Below, piece by piece: positions 57,050 to 64,000 of a stretch of DNA of 64,000 nucleotides. A program made the translations under genes and the position numbers. Positions within the stretch are counted from its first letter, which is position 1. Each line of letters starts with the position of its first letter. This DNA comes from Euglena gracilis (taxonomy: Eukaryota; Euglenida; Euglenophyceae; Euglenales): assembly GCA_039621445.1 (NCBI GenBank), contig CP154955.1, positions 24,142,064 through 24,206,063 of the forward strand, read 5' to 3'. The notes below the pieces were generated by a model that worked only from the letters and a program-made list of their open reading frames with translations, did not search any database and had not been told where the DNA came from.

Positions 57050-59938
57050 ATGGAGGTGTATATACGTCTCCGTGACCCCCAGGACGATAGGCCTGGTATG
57101 GAAAGCTTGCCACCAGACTACGGCGACCCCGTTGAGGGACCCCGTCGTCGTCGGGTTATCGCTGACCTGCGCCCCAACTGGCACCTGGCCGGGATAGACC
57201 TGCAGGAACATTTGAGGCGACAGTTTGGCGGTACCCTCGACAGGGAGGTATTCCTCCAGCTGATGACTTACCCGAAGGCCATCCTCGACCTGGGTATGCC
57301 GATTCTGGCATGCGTGCAGGAGTTCGAGGAGGGCTTTTTCGAGGTCTGGGAAGACACGCGTTACCGCGGCTTCCTGGGCCCGAACAGGCCTGCCAACGCC
57401 TGGGTGCAGCCATCATGGCCGCCACCCTGGCCCAATAGCGCCAGTAGCAGTACGCTGGCCTTTTACAGGCTGGCGGATGCCCAGGGATGCCGATGGCACC
57501 CCGACGATCCTCGGTCGCCCGAGGATCTGCGCGCCTTCATCGCCCCAGAGGATGAACCTCTGGCGCGAAGGAGACGGGAGGCGTCAGTCGCTTCCACCAC
57601 CGCGATTCCGCGGCGGGAGGAACGCGACCGCAGCCCCTCCGTCACCATACTGGAGGCAGCGCCGCCGTCTCCGACAGGAACGGCTGTATCATTCGTCTCT
57701 GCCCCGCGAGCGGCAGGGGAACGATCGGTTTCCCCGGCCCCCGCGACGGCTCCCGTCTGTCCACCGGTAGGTGGAGACCAGGAACTTCCTGAGGAGGAAG
57801 GTGAGAACGTGGAGGATATCCTCTACGCTGCTCTGCATGCTCCGGCACAGCCTCCGCCAGACGAAGCACCCGCAGGGGTTATACCTGTGGCTGCAACGCC
57901 TGTCCCGACGGCTGAGCCTCCAGCCGAGGTGACTGGTATGGTCGTCGAGGATATCCTCGAAGAACCTGCCAGTCCCACAGCACGCACCTCGTTAGGAGGC
58001 CGTGTGCTCGGCGCCGTGGTCACTGGCATTACTGCCGTGGCTGCTGCACTAACGCCACGAGGTGGAGGTGTAGCATCAAGCTCCGCCGCTGAGGTCGTGG
58101 AGACACCAGATGTCCGTGTCCCCACACCCCCACCTCCGGCAGCAGTGCAACCACCTTCAGGGGATGAACCCCAGCCGACAGAGCCATCTGTCGCACCGGC
58201 TACAGCGGAGGATCAACCTCCTGTAGCACCTGCGCCAGCGGTTGTGGAGGATCAACCTCCTAGACCGGATGTCGAAATGGAAGTGGAGGAGATACCCCCA
58301 CGACCACCGACACCGCGCAGGGTCCCTGCCGCCCCGAGGACAATGGCAGAGCTTCTGGGAGCGCCAGCGCCTGTGGAAGCACCGATTCCGGTGACGACCA
58401 CAGTGCCACGCCTCGTCGGACAGGATGAACCTGTTCGGCGACGGCCGGCTGAACAACCCCAGGAACGAATGCCAACCCCTCGGAGCGTCATGCGCGACCC
58501 AGCGGTCAGTATGCCCGCTTCGCCCAGACGGCAAACGTCTACTCCGGCACCATCGGCTCCTGATACCAGGAGTAAGCCGCAGGCGTCACCTCCTGATTCC
58601 GGGAGTGCGAAGCCGAAAGGAGGCAAACCGGGTGCTACACCCTGTAAGCCCCCTTCCAAAGGCGGTGATGGGAAACCACCACCGAAAGGTGGCGCCGGAG
58701 GTCAGACTGGCGGACAGCCGAAAGGCCCTACGACAATGCACGACTATTCGGCCGTCGCATCGTCCGGGTACGGCCAGAGCAAACCGAAAGGTAAGGCTCG
58801 TGGTCGACAGGCCCAATCTTCCGCCGGATCGACGGATGAGGAGCAGGATGAACCTGCTTCACCTCCTGTGTCTGCGGATGCCCAACTCTGGACCCAGGAT
58901 ATCCTGACCAGACTAGGCACCGTGGAAGAGAGGACGAAGAAACTGGCTGCTATTAGGCACCAGAAAGGGTCACTGAATCGATGGATTCAGCCCCTCTTCG
59001 TCCGCGGAGAACCTTTCCACTATGTCCCGGAACATACCTGGACATTCTGGAACAGGCGCTCACCCAGAGTACTGGCACAGTACTTTGACGAGGACTGCGT
59101 GTTGGATTTCCAGCACGGCACGTCCTTTGCCTGGACGTGCACCGTATGCCACCATGTGCGGCATAACCAACCGCTTGTGCATGTGTGCAAGCGGCAGGTG
59201 CAATCCTCGTGGTTCCATCACAGGGCATATGTGCCGAACTGGGTGGCGCTCGTATGTGGCGAGTGCCTGAATGCCTGGAAGCACAGCTTGAACTACTCCT
59301 ACAGTGAGAATGCTCACGACAGGGATATCCCTGCCTTGTGCATCAACTGTATAGGAGGCAAGTTCGTGCAGGCTGCTGATGGAGCAGTCACCACCATTGT
59401 CCCCCAGCACTGGGAGACACTGGAGAAGTGGAAGAAGGAGTACAAGCAGGTGGAAGGCCGCCTGAAGCACTCCGACTTCCGAAAGGTAGAAAGCTACCGC
59501 CACACGGGAATGGCCCGTGAGTTCCAGATCGACGCTGGGGCAATGCGGCTCGCCGTCGAGGAACACGCCAAGGTAAGAATGCCTTACCTCTGGACTGATG
59601 GCGACTGGGAGACACAGGTTTACCCCCTGTTCTCCAAGCGTCAGCATGGCGGATACGCCTTGCCACTGTGGCCTCCTGAAGAACATGATTTGGTGGACTT
59701 CAGAGGTTGGTTGGCGGCTGTATTACGGCCCCATACCGCAAGAGCTCGGACAGCGAGGTGGATGTATGACATCAACTTCAAGCAGACCCCGGGGATGCCC
59801 CCGCAGGTGCCTGCGAATCACCCCCGGATGAATTACATCATCTGGCCGGTGATGCTGCCCAGAATTTTCTGGGAGCAACTCCAACGGTATCTTCAGCATC
59901 ATGCTGAACGTACCAGGGAGAAGCTGCCGGATAATTAG
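57050..59938 (+). CDS. Element A ORF X: long protein of unknown function with CxxC cluster
   Basis: Starts at an internal ATG (57,050) directly after the RT thumb and in the same frame, 962 residues. Residues 1-125 look folded (HLAGIDLQEHLRRQFGGTLD; LMTYPKAILDLGMPIL). Residues 130-600 are Pro/Ala/Glu-rich and disordered, with repeated VEDIL motifs. A Gly/Lys-rich basic stretch precedes the C-terminal region (about 605-962), which has TWTFWNRRSPRVLAQYF, TCTVCHHVRHNQPLVHVC (about 697), CGEC (about 735) and CINC (about 763), probably zinc-binding. RNase H and integrase are absent. It may be a captured gene or part of another element; I do not recognise it. TAG at 59,936-59,938. Confidence 0.7.
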   Translation: MEVYIRLRDPQDDRPGMESLPPDYGDPVEGPRRRRVIADLRPNWHLAGIDLQEHLRRQFGGTLDREVFLQLMTYPKAILDLGMPILACVQEFEEGFFEVWEDTRYRGFLGPNRPANAWVQPSWPPPWPNSASSSTLAFYRLADAQGCRWHPDDPRSPEDLRAFIAPEDEPLARRRREASVASTTAIPRREERDRSPSVTILEAAPPSPTGTAVSFVSAPRAAGERSVSPAPATAPVCPPVGGDQELPEEEGENVEDILYAALHAPAQPPPDEAPAGVIPVAATPVPTAEPPAEVTGMVVEDILEEPASPTARTSLGGRVLGAVVTGITAVAAALTPRGGGVASSSAAEVVETPDVRVPTPPPPAAVQPPSGDEPQPTEPSVAPATAEDQPPVAPAPAVVEDQPPRPDVEMEVEEIPPRPPTPRRVPAAPRTMAELLGAPAPVEAPIPVTTTVPRLVGQDEPVRRRPAEQPQERMPTPRSVMRDPAVSMPASPRRQTSTPAPSAPDTRSKPQASPPDSGSAKPKGGKPGATPCKPPSKGGDGKPPPKGGAGGQTGGQPKGPTTMHDYSAVASSGYGQSKPKGKARGRQAQSSAGSTDEEQDEPASPPVSADAQLWTQDILTRLGTVEERTKKLAAIRHQKGSLNRWIQPLFVRGEPFHYVPEHTWTFWNRRSPRVLAQYFDEDCVLDFQHGTSFAWTCTVCHHVRHNQPLVHVCKRQVQSSWFHHRAYVPNWVALVCGECLNAWKHSLNYSYSENAHDRDIPALCINCIGGKFVQAADGAVTTIVPQHWETLEKWKKEYKQVEGRLKHSDFRKVESYRHTGMAREFQIDAGAMRLAVEEHAKVRMPYLWTDGDWETQVYPLFSKRQHGGYALPLWPPEEHDLVDFRGWLAAVLRPHTARARTARWMYDINFKQTPGMPPQVPANHPRMNYIIWPVMLPRIFWEQLQRYLQHHAERTREKLPDN

Positions 59939-60121
59939 ATCAAGGACTGGGAGACCCCTTCCTTTGATGTCAACGATCCGGAGCTCAACACCATTCGGAG
60001 TGAATCAGTGAATCAGAATCGTTCCCCACGCCAACTGGAGTTGGTTGAGGACCCATTAGGGGACCCCCAACACGACTACTGGCGTGAGGTCCGCGAACGT
60101 CCAGCCGATAAAGGCAGGTGA
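59939..60121 (+). CDS. Possible readthrough extension of ORF X
   Basis: After the TAG the same frame is open for 60 codons with coding-like sequence (IKDWETPSFDVNDPELNTIR; LVEDPLGDPQHDYWREV) to TGA. A hairpin can form directly after the stop (ATCAA/TTGAT, GGA/TCC and GGG/CCC pairs with a CT/CT internal loop and a bulged T). The TAG may be a nonsense mutation or a leaky stop. Confidence 0.45.
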   Translation: MKDWETPSFDVNDPELNTIRSESVNQNRSPRQLELVEDPLGDPQHDYWREVRERPADKGR

Positions 60122-60935
60122 GGTGTCTGTCAGCGCCAATGCGGCGTCTTTCAGCACCCTCGTCAGGTATTCGCCTGACACCCTGTTTGGGTATTCGCCC
60201 GAACAGCCCCTTCGAAGACCCTTTGCGGTATTCGCCGCTAGTAAGTTCCCACCGGGATGCTGCCATGTGCAGGATTCCGTGCGCATGCATGCACACCCCT
60301 CTCCCCTCTCCCCTCTCGCGGGCGTGCGACACGCAGCGCACAGGGCCGACAGCCTCTTTTCCTTTCCCTCTCTTTTCTTTTCGGCCGTTTGAGGCCTTAA
60401 GGCTGCCAGACAGCACAACTTTTCTGGCCTAAGCCAACGCCCCACTCCTCTCTACTTTCCCCCCGGGGCAAATGCTGTCGCCGGCAGTTGGTTTTGTAGA
60501 GTAGGATTTCCTTTTGCGTGGTCAGGTTTGACTGGCCATGCGCCCTGCCCAGGTTTGACTGGTCAGAGGCCCCCTCCTTCCACACCCTCCCCATGGGTTT
60601 TCCTGGAATGCCCATGGACCCAACCCCAAGTGCCTTGGGCACACCCAAACTGGGTGGATGGGTTTGCTTGGCAAGGAAACCTGCCAGCCCCATTTTCCCC
60701 AATGGGCTATAATATACTATATACCCATAAGCCACCGCAGAATAGGTGAAACCATTTTGCGCGTTTTGGGCTTTTTGGGTCCCCTCCTTTCCGCCCCCCC
60801 CCTTTTGAGTGGACCCCTGTGCGACGGAAAGGGCCCCTGTGGATGCGCCAGGGTGCACCTCCCACAGACCAGGTCTGTGTCCGAAATCCCTGTGGCCAGA
60901 ATGCCTGGTCCAAAGGGGAAATCGGGCATAGCCCT
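60122..60935. other. 3' untranslated region of element A
   Basis: No coding signal. Contains three copies of 'ttcgcc(t/c)gaacac' type phrases at 60,165-60,240 and pyrimidine-rich tracts at 60,295-60,380. Confidence 0.5.
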
Positions 60936-60945
60936 GGGAGGGGGA
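60936..60945 (+). promoter_or_regulatory. Polypurine tract of element A
   Basis: GGGAGGGGGA ends one base before the 3' LTR, in the position of the plus-strand primer. Confidence 0.75.
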
Positions 60946-60946
60946 T

Positions 60947-61259
60947 GTGTACCAGGCGTATGCTTCTGTCCCCTTCCGTTGAGGAAGTTAGGATGGAAGC
61001 AGATCCTATTAGGATCTCCTAATGGGTGCCCCTTCTCTCTCCACAGGTGGCATTCTTCTTATACCTTTTCCTTCCTTTCCATCGGACCGGACTTGGTTAT
61101 CCAGTCCGTCCTCCCTGCATTGCTCCGTGCTTTGCTTCTTGGGAAGTGGGAAAAGGGTTTTCACTGTTACTCTGATTTTCAGTTCCCAAGTAGGTGCGCC
61201 AAGGCGAAAGCGAAGGCTTTTGGGAATTGGGAAAGGGGAATTGGGAATCAGACGTACAC
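60947..61259 (+). repeat. 3' LTR of element A
   Basis: 313 bp, two mismatches to the 5' LTR; followed by the right copy of TGCACCT and the resumption of R2-like element 2. Confidence 0.9.
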
Positions 61260-61998
61260 TGCACCTCCTCCGGTCACCGGAGAGAGCATGCGCAGGGGAC
61301 TCCCCGCTCATCCTCAGGGCACGACTACAGGAAGCTGTACAAGATCTCCTCGGAATGGGTATCGCCGAGAGCACGTGGGATCAGGTATCCCTGCCTATCC
61401 GCCATGGAGGCCTCGGAATCTCGGACCCAGAAGTGCTACAACCGGCGGCACGGATGGCGGCCTTGCTGAACCTGGGGATGCACGGCAACCAAGCCGTGGG
61501 GGTGCCGTCCACGGTGTTGGCAATCCCATCCCCAGACATGCAAGACACGCTGCGACGGTTGCAGCTGCAGCTTGGCCCCAACATGGATCCAGTGGCTGGC
61601 TGGCTCGCAGGCACAACCCCACTCTCCTCTGCAACAACAGAGCACACCTCCCAACGGTGGTGGGCGGAGAAAGTGGCGGACATGCAGAGCCAGCGAGTCG
61701 ATGCAGTCGGCTCAGCCAGGGATCGGGTGAGGCGGGTGTGCCAAAAGGGACCGGTGGCAACGGGATGGCTGCGGACTTTGCCCAACAAGGCACAGCACAC
61801 AGCTTTCTCGGACACCCAATACCGGCTGCTACTGCGGTGGTGGCTCGGCTTGCCAATCCTACCCTCGGGGGTCACGCTGCCAGGGTGCCCGTTGTGTCGA
61901 GGGTCCATCGATCCCTTCGGGGATCACTTCGTCTGCTGCGAGCAGAACGGAAACACCCAACGACACAATGCATTCCGAGACGCCTTTGCGGAGATGTG
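61260..61998 (+). CDS. R2-like element 2 linker and Cys/His knuckle
   Basis: Resumes with LLRSPERACAGDSPLILRAR, matching element 1 after VVHL. It includes DQVSLPIRHGGLGISDPE, the RWWAEKVADMQSQRVDAV segment whose homologue in element 1 carries DIRS copy 2, and CPLCRGSIDPFGDHFVCC. The frame ends at TAA 61,996-61,998 (AEMCAR*), where element 1 has TAC for Tyr: a one-base nonsense change. Confidence 0.85.
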
Positions 61999-62458
61999 TG
62001 CCCGGTAAAACATTGCGGTGGAGAAGGAGGCAGAGTGTTTGGCGAACAGAAGGCCGGCCGACATTCTCCTCATCAACTGGTCGCGGGGACAACATGTGGC
62101 AGTTGACTTTGTCTGCAGCCATCCAGCGGGGCTCGGAGAGCACCCACTGGTGGTGGAAAATGCCCGACGGCATTGCAACCAGGTGGAAACCCGGAAAGTG
62201 CAGACAGATGGCCCTCCATGTCAGGCGAAGGGGTGGGGCTTCTCACCCTTCGGCCTGAGCACATGGGGGGGCATGGGGACCTCTGCCAAGGCTGTGCTGT
62301 TTGAGGTCACCAAAAGGGCTACCGCAGACCTGCGAGGATGGCCAAAGACACGGGCCCTGCAAGAGATGCGGGAGGGCCTATCGGTGACACTCATGCGCCA
62401 CGTGGCGCGACAGCTGGCAGCCAAGGACCGCGTGGAGGATGCCCTCCAACCATGGTAA
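61999..62458 (+). CDS. R2-like element 2 endonuclease domain
   Basis: Same frame after the TAA. RRPADILLINWSRGQHVAVD supplies the PD...D nuclease core; TKRATADLRGWPKTRALQEM and RVEDALQPW end the protein at TAA 62,456-62,458. Very similar to element 1. Confidence 0.85.
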
Positions 62459-62799
62459 GTCCCAGCCTCCACCGCAGACAACACCCAAGGCAAGCAAAGC
62501 CAAGACCAAAGCAACCCGAAGCGCGGAGGTTCACCAGGGAAACACCCCCACCCCCCACCAAAAGGCGGCCACCACAAAAAAAAAAACCAGACCAAAAGAA
62601 ACAAAAAAAAAGACCCCGGTCGCCAAAAAAAAAAACGCCTACACGCCAGGCCAAAGGCATCCGCCAAAAGGCGAAGGAGGGGAGTGGAGCCGGCAAAAGC
62701 AGCACACACAAAGGGTAGCCCGCCCGCCCTGGACTCCATAAAGCGAGACGGAGAGAGCACGCGCGACCCCACAAGCCGGATATAGCCCCTAAAAAAAAA
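62459..62799 (+). other. 3' UTR of R2-like element 2
   Basis: About 330 bp with internal A-runs, ending in A9 (62,791-62,799). Longer than the 3' UTR of element 1, which stops at one of the internal A-runs. Confidence 0.75.
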
Positions 62800-62808
62800 G
62801 TGTTCTGC

Positions 62809-63129
62809 ACAACTTCACATTTTCATTGCAGGTCAGAAAATGTCAGACCTGCAGTACAGAGTCATTTGACCTGGGCAAAGGCGCTTTTGGAGATGATGAT
62901 ATGGTGCTGAGTACACTAAGTGCTGTGCACAGGTGGCTTGAGGTGAAATGAACTTATTGGAAGGAGTTTGCTGGAGCTGGACAAACTGCTACATTATGTT
63001 GGGAATGTCTATCTTGTGTGTTTTCTGATTCCTGTTGCTGTGCCTAAAAGTCGAAGGTTTTTGTCTGTCCATTTTTTTTGTAATGTCATTGTATTCTGGT
63101 TTACTTTGCAATGGTTTGATTCACTTCTT
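62809..63129. other. Non-coding flank
   Basis: Contains 'gaaatgaacttattggaagga' (62,946-62,966), also present at about 31,900-31,920 inside the hAT-like element, so this flank is related to that element's interior. No gene seen. Confidence 0.5.
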
Positions 63130-63405
63130 GTGGCCATTTTTGGGCCAGGTGTGCTGGCCAGTTTTGTGCCAGATGTGTTCGTCAGTTTTGGGCCGCAGCT
63201 CATGCCCAGTTTTGGGCCAGATGTGCTGGCCAGTTTTGGGCCAGATGTGGTGGCCAGTTTTGGGCCAAAGGTTGTGGCCAGTTTTGGGCCACAGGCCGTG
63301 GCCAGTTTTGGGCCACAGGTCATGGCCAGATTTTGGTGGCCAGTTTTGGGCCAGATGTGGTGGCCAGTTTTTGGCCAAAGGTCGTGGGCAGTTTTGGGCC
63401 ACTTC
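63130..63405. repeat. TGGCCAGTTTTGGGCC tandem array, array 2
   Basis: Eight to ten units of about 22-24 bp (tggccagttttgggccagatgtg) with variants, the same family as 32,038-32,515. Confidence 0.9.
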
Positions 63406-64000
63406 TCTCAGGAAGGAGTTGTTTGGGTGCGGTTCTCTTGGAAAGGGGGGGCACAAAAGCGTTTTGTTTGCGTTTTTTTTTCAAAATTTGTGTTGTTTGG
63501 GGGGCTTTTCCGTGGTGCTTGGTTGTTTTTTCCTCTCCCCCCCAGTAAAATTCGTTGCTCAAAATTGTCTCCACCCAGAAATTGATGAAAATGCTGTGGT
63601 GGGTGGAGGGGGCCGACCCACCACCGCCGCCTGGTTCCTTCCGGCGCAGTCGCATGCTGCTGCCGTGAAATGTGTTTAAGAAATGTTTATTCCTCTGAAA
63701 AATACTTTCTTCTTGCGCGGTACTTCTGGTTCCATGGACCGTGGTTCCTGCTGCTCGCCGTCGACTCGCCAGCGTAGATGTTGTGATTAAACCTGGCGTC
63801 AGCCACCGAGCAGTCTAAAAAACGACGAGGTTGGGCCCCGGTGACTTTTCCATACTACAATTTTGGCGCTGTACGGAAGGTACTAAAAAAAAAAAGGAGG
63901 AGGCGCCCCAGCCGCGGCCAGCCACGGCTAGCCGTGGCTGGTGGCTGGGAGAAAAGAGGAGGAGGAGGTCTGGCTGGTGGCTGTTGAAAAAAAGAGGAGG
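63406..64000. other. Non-coding to window end
   Basis: No gene seen. A-runs, 'agccgcggccagccacggctagccgtggctgg' palindromic words near 63,910-63,945 and the dispersed 'ggaggaggaggtctggctgg' phrase. Confidence 0.5.

Larger units (their letters stand above)
36133..61259 (+). mobile_element. LTR retrotransposon A (Ty3/gypsy-like), 25.1 kb with nested insertion
   Basis: Direct 313-bp LTRs (36,133-36,445 and 60,947-61,259) begin GTGTAC and end GTACAC. A direct repeat TGCACCT flanks the element (36,126-36,132; 61,260-61,266); up to 7 bp match, though part could be chance. It has a primer site, gag, protease and RT. The expected RNase H and integrase are absent; a long unknown ORF takes their place. 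The 13.4-kb B/C composite interrupts the RT. Without it, A is about 11.7 kb. Confidence 0.85.
34480..62799 (+). mobile_element. R2-like non-LTR retrotransposon 2 (5'-truncated, carries LTR element A)
   Basis: Homologous to element 1 from its position 18,866 onward, so the 5' end with the zinc fingers is missing, a typical result of incomplete reverse transcription. A 9-bp target duplication (GTGTTCTGC) and a terminal A9 (62,791-62,799) mark a true retrotransposition. LTR element A occupies 36,133-61,259. Additional lesions are a deletion/frameshift near 35,684 and a TAC-to-TAA stop at 61,996. Confidence 0.85.

Noticed and set aside
46676-59938. Nuclear code with UAA/UAG reassigned to an amino acid
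   Set aside because: Long ORFs in this window (DIRS, integrase, gag of A) contain no UAR over hundreds of codons, so reassignment would not leave it so rare; isolated stops fit decay or readthrough better.
63680-63860. Possible tRNA or other small RNA gene
   Set aside because: I could not find a consistent cloverleaf or A/B boxes; no support beyond GC content.

Overview
This is eukaryotic nuclear DNA. It has no operons or prokaryotic signals, host-like coding pieces occur only as scattered short exons, and most of the window is transposable elements. The combination of R2-like non-LTR elements, DIRS-type tyrosine-recombinase retrotransposons and a Ty3/gypsy chromovirus carrying DNA methyltransferase domains points to an alga or other protist with a repeat-inflated genome. 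I cannot name the species. Many homopolymer runs, minisatellites and perfect palindromes support that picture.

Positions 1-17.9 kb are mostly non-coding, with dispersed repeats, two candidate MITEs and several long perfect hairpins. A few minus-strand exon-like segments are present. Two of them (about 7.7-7.96 kb and 1.49-1.65 kb) resemble consecutive parts of an MGRN1/LUL-type RING E3 ubiquitin ligase. A truncated tyrosine recombinase (16.7-17.5 kb) lies between two clusters of one palindromic repeat family.

Positions 17,971-31,562 hold R2-like element 1, flanked by a 10-bp target-site duplication. It encodes zinc fingers, a reverse transcriptase and a restriction-like endonuclease. It was broken by a 639-bp insertion and by two DIRS-like elements in opposite orientation (20,705-25,207 plus; 26,067-30,608 minus). 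A non-autonomous hAT-like element (31,632-33,061), a palindrome cluster and a 110-120-bp tandem array follow.

Positions 34,480-62,799 hold R2-like element 2, which is 5'-truncated, has a poly-A tail and a 9-bp target-site duplication. LTR retrotransposon A (36,133-61,259) is inserted in it. A has 313-bp LTRs differing at two positions, a primer site resembling initiator-tRNA-Met, gag, an in-frame UAG with a strong hairpin, protease and RT. In place of RNase H and integrase it carries a long unknown Cys-rich ORF. Inside the RT of A sits a 13.4-kb composite insertion (43,222-56,661, 4-bp duplication GTTT). It contains a second gag (B, plus strand) and an almost complete minus-strand chromovirus (C): gag, C5-methyltransferase-like domain, Dam-like domain, protease, RT, RNase H, integrase, chromodomain and a zinc-rich 3' ORF.

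The nesting gives a relative chronology: R2-like elements first, then DIRS copies and LTR element A, then B/C. Almost every element carries frameshifts or stops. Several stops are single UAA/UAG codons in otherwise open frames, and the gag-pol UAG of A looks like a programmed readthrough site.
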